From: Thalassia testudinum
Taxonomy: Eukaryota; Streptophyta; Magnoliopsida; Alismatales; Hydrocharitaceae
Length of the DNA: 64,000 nt
NCBI GenBank assembly: GCA_037157565.1
Contig: JAZHRO010000073.1
Location: forward strand, 21,024,501 to 21,088,500
Direction of reading: 5' to 3'
Positions 11,477 to 22,060 of the stretch are shown here, one piece after another. The translations under genes were made by a program, and so were the position numbers. Position 1 is the stretch's first letter. Each line of letters begins with the position of its first letter. A model generated the notes under the pieces. That model ran no database searches and had not been told where the DNA came from. It saw nothing but the letters and a program-made list of their open reading frames with translations.

Positions 11477-12072
11477 GAAATGGTCGCGCGGGCGTTTTTA
11501 AACGCGAGCGACCGCAGCCGTTGGATCGAGATCCAACGGCGGAGAGGAGACGGTGCGCGGTCTTCACAGGACTCCTGCGGCCGATTGGGCGGCTGGGATG
11601 GCGCCACGTGGCGCTATCTTGGCCGTCCATCTTCTGGAAGTTGTAGATGGTGCCACGGATGTCGGATTGACTCGATTTTTGTGTCGTTCGGCTGCGATCG
11701 TCGATCCGAATTCATCCGTGTGGTCGGATTTTCCATCTGAAGTGCGGATTTACACCATCCTGGCCCTTGATCTTCTAGGGTTCCCCGGTCTCTATCTGAT
11801 GCTACGGATGCCTGATTAGGGCGATCTTGGAGTCGTTGAACTCCAATCGTCGCCCTGATCATATCCATACGGTTGGATCTTTGATCCGAGGCCCCGATAA
11901 AATATTTGCCCTGTCCAAGCACATAAAAGGAGACAATTAACCTCCATTTTATTCAAGCTACTCTAAATGCAAGATGATGCATGTAATGCAATATTTATAT
12001 CATGAAATGCAATCCTATGCTTAAGAACATGCATAAATAGACATTTTAAGTAGTGTAAATGTGTTTACATCA

Positions 12073-12083
12073 TACCCCCATGC
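12073..12083 (-). other. Polypurine tract of element B
   Basis: In element sense GCATGGGGGTA abuts the 3' LTR TG. Element A has CATGGGGGTA at 33071-33080 in the same position. It would prime plus-strand DNA synthesis. Confidence 0.9.
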
Positions 12084-12754
12084 CTATCTTTTGCTAGTCC
12101 CTAGCAAAAACTATATGCTATTTATAAAAGAATTAGGTTAGATTATTTGGACCTGAGTTATTTTCAATCATTAAGAAATTGTCTACTTAAGAACTGAACT
12201 TTCAAAGACACAACAGTGCCCGGGTATCAGCCAAAATGCAGACCGCCTCAAGCCTCGCCTTATTCAAAGAAAAATTTCTTTTTCTGTTTTTACTTTTTTT
12301 TTTTTTTTTTTTTTTGGATTTTCAAATTTTAGGGTTTAAGAGTGGCTTTCTACGACCATTCAACTCACCCAAGATTTGATGAGAACCCTAAGTTTTAAGC
12401 ATCTTATTGTGATTGTGATAGACTCGTTGACCGGCAATTAAAACGGACTTCGGATTTCTACGCCTCTAGGTGACCTCAAAAAGAATTCTGCCTAAGGGTG
12501 TATCTTTACAACCGGTAGCTTTCTCCCTACTTTTATTTTTTTTTTTAACGGAGTCAACACAAGGGTGAATCCAGTGTATATCTCCCCGGTTTATTCTACT
12601 TCTCCGCTTCTTCCTAAGTGTTTTGGGAATTTTTAGTGCATTTTCTGAACTGGGTTCTGGACAACCGGTCGATGAGTTGTTACCACCGACAACTTGCCAG
12701 CCATACTCGTGCGGCGAAGTGTGGCTTATTTCTTTTTGTTCTTTTCTCCTTTCT

Positions 12755-12785
<31 letters not shown>

Positions 12786-13221
12786 GTAGGTGGCTTCCCT
12801 GGTCTAAGATTTACCTAAAAGCAGCAAAAAGAGAAAGGTCCAGCGACTGGGCTCTGGACAACCTACCTATGGGCTGTTACCCACAATAACTTGCCAGCCA
12901 TATCACCCTAGAAGGTTCATTAGCTACCCAATTTCCGTTAAAATCGCCAAACAACGAGTCAGTGCAAAGAAAGTGTGTAGATGCTTAAGACTCAAAATTC
13001 CCTTAAATCAGAGGGTGGGTTGACAAGTCGTGTACTTATCACCCAAACTTATTTATTTCAATTATAATAGAATTAAGATGGCGAGAACTCAAAGACAAAT
13101 CCACATTTTAGTAGATACACAGGCTAATTAAGTCCAAAGACCTGAGGGGTCTTTGTGTTCAGATCCTAATGTAAAATTTCTTAGGATTGAAAAGTCCTAA
13201 TGTCCAACTAATCCTTCCTAA

Positions 13222-13252
<31 letters not shown>

Positions 13253-13307
13253 AGAGAGCAATTTATATGAATTTCACAAAGCTGACCAACTAATTCAAAA
13301 ATGAATC

Positions 13308-13324
13308 CACCCCCCCATGCCTAG
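13308..13324 (-). other. Internal purine tract matching the 3' PPT
   Basis: In element sense TAGGCATGGGGGGGTGG lies about 1.2 kb upstream of the 3' LTR and repeats the core TAGGCATGGGGG of the true PPT. The same tract occurs in element A (about 6912-6928) and element F (54636-54648). Confidence 0.7.
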
Positions 13325-13474
13325 CTGATGCAATGTCCTCATTGAAAAAGAGACATGAAAGAAAGGGTAGAATATGAAAGATGTCACCTGGATATGAAGC
13401 TCGTATCAGCCTTGTGTTATATGTACAACTGCTGAGTTTAATGTCGTCAGCTAGGCGAAGTCCAGCCAAAGAAG

Positions 13475-16400
13475 TCACAGAATGGCTAGAGCAACAGAGT
13501 CTGAAACGGGTTCTGGAAGATTATGGCCAACAACAGGCTTCAGACGTTGACCGTTGACTTTAAAGGTGTTACCCGTCTTTGGGTCAGAAATCTGAACGGC
13601 ACCATTTAGAAAAATCTGATCAATTATGAATGGGCCACTCCATTTAGATCTAAGTTTACCAGGAAAGAGCTTAAGTTTAGAATCGAATAACCAGACCTTC
13701 TGGTTTGGCTCAAAGCTCTTGCGGGAAATCATTTGATCATGTAGAGCTTTGGTCCGAGCCTTGTAGATCTTGGCATTCTCATAAGCATCATTTCTAAGCT
13801 CCTCCAACTCAGATAGTTGGAGTTTCCTGGTCTTCCCAGCTAGATTTAGATCTAGATTGCATTGTTTGATTGCCCAGAATGCCTTGTGTTCAATCTCTAC
13901 GGGTAGATGACACGCCTTTCCATACACCAGACGGAATGGAGACATGCCGATAGGTGTTTTATACGCCGTACGGTAGGCCCAAAGAGCGTCCTCAAGCTTT
14001 TGAGTCCAATCCTTGCGATCGGGCCTAACCGTTTTTTGCAGAATGTTCTTGATCTCTCGATTAGAGATCTCGGCTTGTCCATTCGTTTGGGGATGGTAAG
14101 GTGTGGAAATTCGATGATTAACCCCGTATTTGGCCAATAAACTCCGGAATTGGGCATTAGTAAAATGAGTGCCACCATCACTGATGATAGCCCTCGGAAT
14201 CCCGAATCTATTGAAGATATTTCTCTTGACAAAGTTGATGACCACCTTGTGGTCATTGGTTCAGGTGGAAATTGCCTCAATCCATTTAGACACATAATCA
14301 ACAGCGACAAGAATGTACTGATGTCCAAATGAAGGGATAAAGGGTCCCATGAAATCAATGCCCCAAACATCGAAAATTTCGACAGGAAGAATAGGGTTTA
14401 AGGGCATCATGTGTCTCTTAGTTATGCTCCCGAGTGCCTGGCATCGAGGGCATGACTGTGAGAACTCCTGGGCATCCTTGAATAAAGACGGCCAATAGAA
14501 GCCAGATTGCAAAATTTTTGCAGCCGTCTTTTTCCCGGAGAAATGTCCACCACACCCAGATGCATGGCAGAACTCAAGTATACTGTTGAATTCATTCTCC
14601 GGTATGCATCGGCGAATAATCTGATCAGAGCCGATGCGATACAGTTCAGGGTCCTCCCAAAAGTAGTATTTGGCCTCAGATTTGAGTCTATCCCGTTGTT
14701 GCTTGGTCCAATCCTGGGGGATTTGACCAACGGCCAAATAGTTAACAATGTCAGCAAACCATGGGGTGTGGACACCTAAAACTGTAAGAATGGTTTCGTC
14801 CGGAAAAGTGTCAGCAATCGGAATGTCCGGACAAGAAGAATCACCTAGGAGTCTCGACAAATGATCCGCCACCACATTTTGTACCCCGGTTTTATCCTTG
14901 ATTTCAAGATCAAATTCTTGAAGAAGAAGAATCCAACGAATAAGCCGGGGTTTAGCATCCTTTTTAGCCAAGAGATGTCTCAAGGCCGAGTGGTCGGTAT
15001 AAACAATAACATGAGACCCCAAGAGATAAGCCCTGAATTTTTCCAACGCAAATACTACAGCGAGTAATTCCTTTTCAGTAACAGTGTAATTCCTCTGGGC
15101 TTCATCCAAAGTTTTACTAGCGTAGTAAATGACAAAGGGCTTTTGATCAATTTTCTGACCCAGGACAGCCCCGACCGCGTAATCAGAAGCATCGGTCATG
15201 ATCTCAAATGGGGTTGTCCAAATAGGTGGTTGCAAAATTGGCGCACAGGTGACTGCCGTTTTTAAGAAATCAAATGCCTTTTGGCATGATTCGTCAAAAA
15301 CGAACGGTGTTTCTTTGGCAAGAAGATTGCTCAAAGGGCGGGCAACCTTCGAGAAGTCCTTGATGAATCTTCGATAAAATCCCACATGGCCAAGAAATGA
15401 TCTGATTTGTTTAACTGATGTGGGAGGAGGAAGTTTAGCGATAGCATCAACCTTAGCTTTGTCCACTTCAATTCCCCGTTCAGAGATTACATGACCCAAA
15501 ACGATGCCCTCTTGGGTCATGAAATGACTCTTTTCCCAGCTAAGGACCAATCGTGTCTTGATACATCGCTTAAGAATCATTTCCAAATTAACCAAACAAG
15601 AGTCAAATGATTCTCCGAAAACGGAGAAATCATCCATGAAGACTTCCATAAACTCTCCCACCATGTCAGAAAATATGGCTAGCATACACCTTTGAAAAGT
15701 CGCAGGTGCATTGCATAACCCGAAAGGCATCCTACGAAAAGCAAAGGTTCCGTAGGGACAGGTGAAAGTAGTTTTTTCCTGATCCTCGGGATGGATAGGA
15801 ACTTGGTTGTATCCCGAGTAGCCATCAAGAAAACAGAAGTACTTCTGCCCGGCTAATTTTTCCAGGATTTGATCAATGAAGGGCAGGGGAAAATGATCCT
15901 TTTTAGTGGCAGTGTTCAGCTTCCTGTAATCAATACAAACTCTCCAAGATGAAGCTGAACGAGTTGTGACAGATTCTCCTTTCTCATTAGTCACAACAGT
16001 AATCCCGGCTTTCTTTGGAACAATCTGAACGGGACTTACCCAGGGACTGTCAGAGATTGGATAAATAATTCCTGCATCGAGCCACTTGATGATTTCCTTT
16101 TTGACCACTTCTCGCATATTTGGATTCAATCTTCTCTGCATCTGGCGAGAAGGGCGGGATCCATCTTCCAAAAATATTCTATGATTGCAGTAAGATGGCT
16201 CGATCCCCCTAAGGTCATGAATGGTCCAACCAATTGCCTCCTTATGTTCCTTTAGGACCTTAATCAATTTAATCTCTTGCTCCTTTGTCAATTTAGCACT
16301 GATAATCACAGGGAGCGTATTCTGAGGTCCTAAAAATTGATATTTCAAATTATCGGGCAATGGTTTCAATTCGAGATGGGGTGGGGTGATGATTGATGGT

Positions 16401-19057
16401 CGGGTAGATGCTGAAGATTCAACAAGAGGGAGAGGTTGTGAGTGGACAAAATCAGTAACCTCTTCCGAAGATGTTAAGTCAGAGGGTTGCGGGTCAAATT
16501 CATCAACCAAAGAGGAACTTTCAATTGAAGAAACTGTCAAACAAGTTTCAATATTAATATTATCCTCATCAAGTTCCTCAATAACTCCACAATCCTCAAA
16601 TTTATTGATCGCCTTAAAAATATCTAATTTCATACGTTGGTCCCCAAAGGCGATTTCCATGCTACCGCTTTCACAATTAATGTTGGCCTTTGCGGTAGCC
16701 AGGAATGGACGCCCCAGAATGATGGGCGTGTTCCTCAGATTATCTGGTACATCCATGTCAAGGACAAGGAAATCTACAGGAAAATAAAAATCCTTGACCT
16801 TAACTATAACATCTTCAATAACGCCTCGCGGGTTTGTGACCGAACGATCCACTAACTGTAGCGTTACTGAAGTTGGCCGAAGTTCGCCTAACCCAAACTT
16901 CTCGTAAAGAGAAGTCGGAATTAGGTTGATGGATGCACCGAGATCCAAAAGTGCTCTATCAAATGTGTAATCTCCGATAACGCAAGAAATCAAAGGAGCA
17001 CCAGGATCTCTCCTTTTCTGAGGGAGGTAGTGCAGGATAACAGAACTAGCCTGCTCGGAGAGTACCACCTTCCTCGGAACAGATTCTCTCGACTTACGCT
17101 TTTGTGTACATAATTCCTTTAAAAATCTTGCGTAAGTCGGTATGTGCTTGATAGCATCAAGGAGCGGGATATTGATCTCAACATTCTTAAATAAATTCAG
17201 AAGCTCCTCATTGCTATCAACAGACTTCTTCTTCTTTGCTTTGGTTAAGGCTTCAGGAAAAGGAACACGAGTCAGATCTTTGGAATCGGATTCCTGAGCC
17301 TTGATTTCTCCTTTAGAATTCTCTTCTCTCTCCTCAGATTCTTCAGGATTCAAAAGATTAGAATAATGTGGTTGTGGATCCTGAGTCTTCTTACCACTTC
17401 TCAAAGTGACAGAATTTGCAGAAGCGTAAGAATTTGGGTCTTGAGGAGGGTTAGGAAAGATTGGAGGGGCTTGATTGACCATGAATTGTTGATTTACAGA
17501 AGAAGAAGATGAGGAACCCTGCTCAACCACCTGAGCATGCGCGTGTGGGTCCCTCTGATTTCTGTACCCTTGGGCTTGATTGCCCGAATTCGTAATGTTT
17601 CGTGGGTTGGGTACGAGTTGGGATGGTAGAGATCCGGGTTGGCGAGAGTTAGCAATGAGCCCGGATTGCAAGTTGTCCAGTGAGTTTTTCATTTGCTGCA
17701 TGAGCTGGAGCATAGATCCTTGCATCTCTACTATTTGATGGTTCAAATCAGCCTGCCCTGCGGGTTGACGGGCATTCCAAGCTGGCTGATTGACCTGATT
17801 CGGAGGCAACTGAGTATATACTTGACCCTGACCCATTGGTCGTTGCGGAGCATAATTGCTGGGTCGGAATTGGGTCTGTTGCCCCGGATTTTTCCAAGAG
17901 AAGTTAGGGTGGTTTCTCCAACCTTGATTATAGGCATTCGAGTAGAGGTTGGATCTAGCATTCTCTTGTACAGCACAGACATCCTCATAAAGTGAGGATG
18001 GAGAGAAAGAAAAGGAAGGATTAGAAAAACTGGGATCAAAGGCCCCAGTTGGGAACCCATGGGGTTCCGAAAAATGCTGACTCATAGGTTGAGTCGCATC
18101 AAGTTGATTCACGAACTCCCGTCCAGAAAGAGCTCGTGAAGAATGGAATCCCGAATTTTGGGATTGAGTGGATTGAGAGTTGTTCATAGAATTGCCAGCC
18201 ATCCACTCTTCCATTCTTTTAGCAACCAAGTCCACTTTGTCAAGTTTATTACAAATCAATTCCATATCAAATGAATGAGAGTCATGGACTTCATTGACAT
18301 TTGATCTGGGTTGTTGGGACCGGTTAAAAGTATCCATGGAGGCATGATTTATTGAATTCTCACTCATTTCCTCAAATAAATCATGTGCACTATCTGCATC
18401 TTTATTAAGGAAATTGCCTCCGCAAGAAGCATCCACATGGTTTCTGAGTTGCTCAGTCAACCCATGATAAAAAATCTGCACGAGTTGCCATTTCGGCACC
18501 TCGTGGTGTGGACACCTCCGCAATAAGTCCTGGAATCGCTCCCAGGCCACATGAAACTGCTCCCCCGGCCGCTGGGTAAAAGTAGTGATTGCCCGTCTTA
18601 AAGCATTGGTACGACCGACTGGGAAAAATTTCTTCAGAAAGGCCGATTTCAACTCATTCCAAGTTGTAATTGGTCTTCCTATTGTCCTATACCAATGCGC
18701 GGCCTTATCCCTAAGAGAGTGAGGGAAGAGCCTCATGATCATTTGCTCCTCGTTTACGTTTCGAGACTTGGTGGTCTGGACCAAAGTGGTCAAGTCCTCC
18801 AAGTGTTGAAACGGATCCTCGGAGCCAAGCCCATGATAATGTTTAATCAGGCTTAACACCTGGGGCTTGATTTCTACGTCACCGGCTGGAATCTGGACGC
18901 CGGGACGTTCCCCGTAATTTGAAGGATCATAAAAATCCTTCAAGGGCTGAACGCCCTGCATTCTCTGGAACCATTCTTGCATTCTCTACATTTGTTCCAG
19001 CTGCCTTCGAAATTCTTCCTGTGGATTTCCAGGCAGAAGAGGCTGTTGTTCGGCCAT
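13475..19057 (-). pseudogene. Gag-pol polyprotein of element B (gag, protease, RT, RNase H, integrase), two nonsense codons
   Basis: One minus-strand frame of about 1,860 codons runs from the ATG at 19057 (MAEQQPLLPG) to 13475. A TAG stands at codon 24 (18986-18988), so the open part starts at 18982, and a TGA lies in integrase at 14261-14263. Both fit C-to-T changes. Numbered from 18982: gag about 1-430 (KDFYDPSNYGERPG, DPFQHLEDL, RDKAAHWY); protease ALLDLGASINLIP about 678-690; reverse transcriptase about 950-1130 with FLDGYSGYNQVPI and FMDDF near 1115; RNase H from TDASDYAVGAVL to DHLSRLL; integrase with an HHCC finger (HASGCGGHFSG...CPRC), then D in WGIDFMGP, D in ISDGGTHF and E in [11 protein letters not shown]. 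All catalytic residues are present. A readthrough or a helper element would be needed for mobility. Confidence 0.95.
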
Positions 19058-20367
19058 GGGATCAAATTGACCAAAATCTAACTTGCGCCTCCTAGAATGT
19101 TCTAATGGTCCTTCTAATCGGGGATTCAATGACCGTCTTCCCAGCATAAACTAGGAGTAGGTCGGAAGGACCGGGGATAGGGACCCTGCAGTACAACAAA
19201 ACAAGGCTGTCCTTAAGTGAGGTAGCCTAAGGATCTACTGACTCCCAACACCAGCCTTAAGACTGTAACTGATTTACTCTACTTGCGTCTGTATAATCCA
19301 ACCAGTTAGAAGGAGGGACTGGGGAGAAGGTTCTTCCTTTGGCTTTCACCTCCGGTTCCTAGTGTACCCCCCAGCCGCGGTCGTTTGACGCTACTCCCCT
19401 AGCTAGACATCAGATTAATCAGTACAAGTAGGTTAATCAAAAACAATCTCAGACTAGGCCTTGAAGAGCGAATCAAACCTTAGGGCCAACGTCTACTCAA
19501 TTTTATTACGGCCTGGGATTGTGGTGCTTATGGAATGTGATGGGCCCTTACAATGGGTTGTGCCCTTAATGATTGATTGAAATTTGTGTAAGTGCGTGCA
19601 CAACCAGGGTTTTCAAGCAAGATTATTTATAATGTGTGAATTTTAATGTTCAAATCCTGCTTAAGTAGCTTTTAGGGTTTCAAATTAGGTGAATTGCAAT
19701 CAAATTTCTAGGCAAACCAAGTTGTAAAACATGGGTGAAGATAGTTTTCCTTTAAAATCAGAAAGAAAGCGGAGTGCCTAGAATATACCTAGATTGAAAA
19801 CCCTAAGGAGGAGCTACTTGATGAGTTGGTTTTAAATAAAGTGGTGCGGCCCAAACAACTCAAACAATTGGCCACAATTGCACCACTAAGTTAGGCACTC
19901 AAAGATGGTTAACCTAGAATGATTTCTACTCTGTTATGTGTTGCTCTGTGTGTACCGGTTCCACAGATCAGAACCCGGTTGAGTAGAAAACAAATCAAGT
20001 GCCTTGAATGTGGGTGTGTGTTGTGTGTTTGTTGAAAGTTACCCCACAAAATTATCTTTTTGTTATTATTTTTTTTTATGAATAAGGGTGAAATGAGTGT
20101 GAGTAGAAATCCAAACAACCAAACTATTCCTAGGATTTATGCAAACACCTAGGTTAATTGGAATTTGGATTTAATGTGGCGAATGAAATCTATGGAGGGG
20201 GAAAGAATGGGGGAGCACTTACAGTTGTCTTCAACTGCACTTTACTCCAGTCTACCGCTTGTTGATTCCTTGATGGAGGTCTCTGCAAAACAATAGACAC
20301 AAGAGAAAGCTAGTTAGAAAACAAATAAAGTGCAAGAAATGCGAAGAAAAGATCGGAAATCGTTGCC
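19058..20367 (-). other. Element B leader between primer site and gag
   Basis: This 1.3-kb non-coding leader matches the element A leader (1-993) and, more weakly, the C leader (39766-40950). It includes the conserved block 'ggttcctagtgtacccccca' at about 19352. Packaging signals would be expected here. Confidence 0.8.
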
Positions 20368-20385
20368 TCCCCGGCAACGGCGCCA
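20368..20385 (-). other. Primer binding site, tRNA-Asp
   Basis: The plus strand reads TCCCCGGCAACGGCGCCA, which is the 3' end of plant tRNA-Asp including CCA, so the minus-strand element carries the perfect 18-nt complement. Three nucleotides (AAA) separate it from the LTR start at 20389. A tRNA-Asp primer is characteristic of Athila-type elements. Confidence 0.93.
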
Positions 20386-21032
20386 AAATGTTAAACGAGA
20401 ATCTACGCTAACGTGTTTGGTTTTGGAAAACCCGTCGTTGTAGTTCGAAAGTGAAGGATTCGTGTTCAACAAATAAAATTTATACCGAAATAAGAATTCC
20501 GGGTCGAACTCAGGGAGGCTACGTTGATCTATATTCGCAATTATGTTTTTTTAGGATTTTTGATAAACAAGGCGAAATAATTACAATGGAGCTATCAAAT
20601 TGAGAGAGAGAGAGAGAAAGAGAGAAAGAGAACATGCATTCAATATTTCAATTGTTTATACAAGCAAACGAAATGAAAGTTACACTAGAAAGCGGGGAAT
20701 CAATTACACTATAAAGCAGGAAAATTCTACACTAGAAAAGCTGTAAATAAGAATGGGAGAGAGAAGTTATCCTCCTCGACGGTCGCTTGGAGGACGAGCC
20801 GGACGGGACGACGCCTGGACGAAGGAGAACGAGGCGGGACGAAGGGGGACGAAGCAGAAGAACGGGAACGAAGCAGCACGCCGTCGTCGTCGCGGGATCC
20901 ACTTCCGAAGGGGGACGAAAATTTGGACTTTATCTCGCGAGAAGCATCCCGGGTGTGGGACAAGCTTCTCTTGAGCTTTGGAGAGGTAGAGAGGAGAAGG
21001 AAGGGATGAAAATTTCGTATGGAGGGGGTCTC

Positions 21033-21041
21033 CTTTTATAG
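21033..21041 (-). promoter_or_regulatory. TATA box of B 5' LTR
   Basis: CTATAAAAGGAGA on the minus strand, identical to the left copy. Confidence 0.8.
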
Positions 21042-21396
21042 TTGCAAGGAGTGGGGGCAAAATGGACATTACATCTTCAAAATAATAAATAAGGGGTCTT
21101 TAGTGACGGATAAAACCGTCGCTAAAGCCCCGCCGTCGCCGTCGCCGCCGCGCCCACGCGCGCCCGCTCGGCTGGCCTGCGCGCGTAACGCATACGCACG
21201 TCCGCGTCGTCTCAGCCATCCGATCGCGAGATCGGACGGCTTAGATCGCGTCCGCGCCCGCTGCGTAGCGCGCCCGCCCGCGTGCGATCGAGCGTCCACC
21301 AGAGCGTCCAATTGCGCGTCGGCGCTATCGGGCGCGCGCGGCCGTTGGATCTTCATCCGACGCTCGTGCGCGCCCGCTCGTCCGCGCCTTCGACCC

Positions 21397-21464
21397 CCTC
21401 ACCGCGGCTCGAACCCGCGACCTCCGCTTCGCCCGCAGCTGCGTCGCCGCTGCGCTACGCGAGC
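21397..21464 (-). promoter_or_regulatory. tRNA-like module in U3 of B 5' LTR
   Basis: The B box is at 21406-21415 and the A box at 21447-21457, identical to the copy in the left LTR and again 31 nt apart. It lies upstream of the TATA box in the transcribing LTR. Confidence 0.75.
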
Positions 21465-22060
21465 GAAATGGTCGCGCGGGCGTTTTTAAACGCGAGCGAC
21501 CGCAGCCATTGGATCGAGATCCAACGGCGGAGAGGAGACGGTGCGCGGTCTTCACAGGACTCCTGCGGCCGATTGGGCGGCTGGGATGGCGCCACGTGGC
21601 GCTATCTTGGCCGTCCATCTTCTGGAAGTTGTAGATGGTGCCACGGATGTCGGATTGACTCGATTTTTGTGTCGTTCGGCTGCGATCGTCGATCCGAATT
21701 CATCCGTGTGGTCGGATTTTCCATCTGAAGTGTGGATTTACACCATCCTGGCCCTTGATCTTCTAGGGTTCCCCGGTCTCTATCTGATGCTACGGATGCC
21801 TGATTAGGGCGATCTTGGAGTCGTTGAACTCCAATCGTCGCCCTGATCATATCCATACGGTTGGATCTTTGATCCGAGGCCCCGATAAAATATTTGCCCT
21901 GTCCAAGCACATAAAAGGAGACAATTAATCTCCATTTTATTCAAGCTACTCTAAATGCAAGATGATGCATGTAATGCAATATTTATATCATGAAATGCAA
22001 TCCTATGCTTAAGAACATGCATAAATAGACATTTTAAGTAGTGTAAATGTGTTTACATCA

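Larger units (their letters stand above)
10401..12072 (-). repeat. Element B 3' LTR (left copy)
   Basis: This LTR runs from TG at 10401 to CA at 12072. In element sense, the U3 (12072 down to about 11030) holds a palindrome GCGCCACGTGGCGC (11601-11614), a perfect inverted repeat GCCGTTGGATC/GATCCAACGGC (about 11515-11540), a tRNA-like module (about 11409-11476), a hairpin (11105-11143) and a TATA box (11045-11053). A (GA)n tract lies at about 10612-10640. The GC-rich reading frames in the LTR are shadows. Confidence 0.96.
12073..13474 (-). other. Element B 3' untranslated region with two purine tracts and a duplicated motif
   Basis: This 1.4-kb region between the pol stop and the 3' LTR has no convincing ORF. 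It contains the 3' polypurine tract (12073-12083), a second matching tract next to the pol end (13308-13324), long poly-T runs (about 12295-12316, 12760-12783, 13220-13248), and two copies of a motif around AACTTGCCAGCCATA (about 12650-12712 and 12845-12905). Element A keeps the same two copies. Confidence 0.8.
10401..22060 (-). mobile_element. Element B: nearly intact Athila-type Ty3/gypsy retrotransposon
   Basis: This is an 11,660-bp element on the minus strand. Its LTRs (10401-12072 and 20389-22060) are both 1,672 bp, start TGTTAAACGAGA and end TTTACATCA on the plus strand. The 5-bp target duplication ATGAG flanks it at 10396-10400 and 22061-22065. In element order: 5' LTR (right), an 18-nt tRNA-Asp primer site, a leader, one long gag-pol frame, a 3' untranslated region of 1.4 kb, a polypurine tract and the 3' LTR (left). 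The LTRs differ at about ten substitutions by eye (about 0.6%), so the insertion is recent. No env-like ORF is visible after integrase. Confidence 0.97.
20389..22060 (-). repeat. Element B 5' LTR (right copy)
   Basis: It has the same 1,672-bp length and termini as the left copy, with about ten single-base differences (for example near 20452, 20597, 20830, 21253, 21462, 21508, 21732). No length change is seen. This copy would drive transcription, starting downstream of the TATA box at about 21034. Confidence 0.96.

Noticed and set aside
11031..11740. Long GC-rich reading frames on both strands in the B LTRs (also 21019-21728)
   Set aside because: They lie in U3/R of an LTR, overlap each other in several frames, have no domain, and duplicate exactly because the LTR does. 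They are compositional shadows.
12073..13474. An env-like ORF downstream of integrase in element B
   Set aside because: No long frame, signal peptide or transmembrane segment is present. Only short frames occur, broken by poly-T runs.
20368..20385. Sequence identical to the tRNA-Asp 3' end
   Set aside because: Only 18 nt are present, next to an LTR end. It is the primer binding site and not a tRNA gene.
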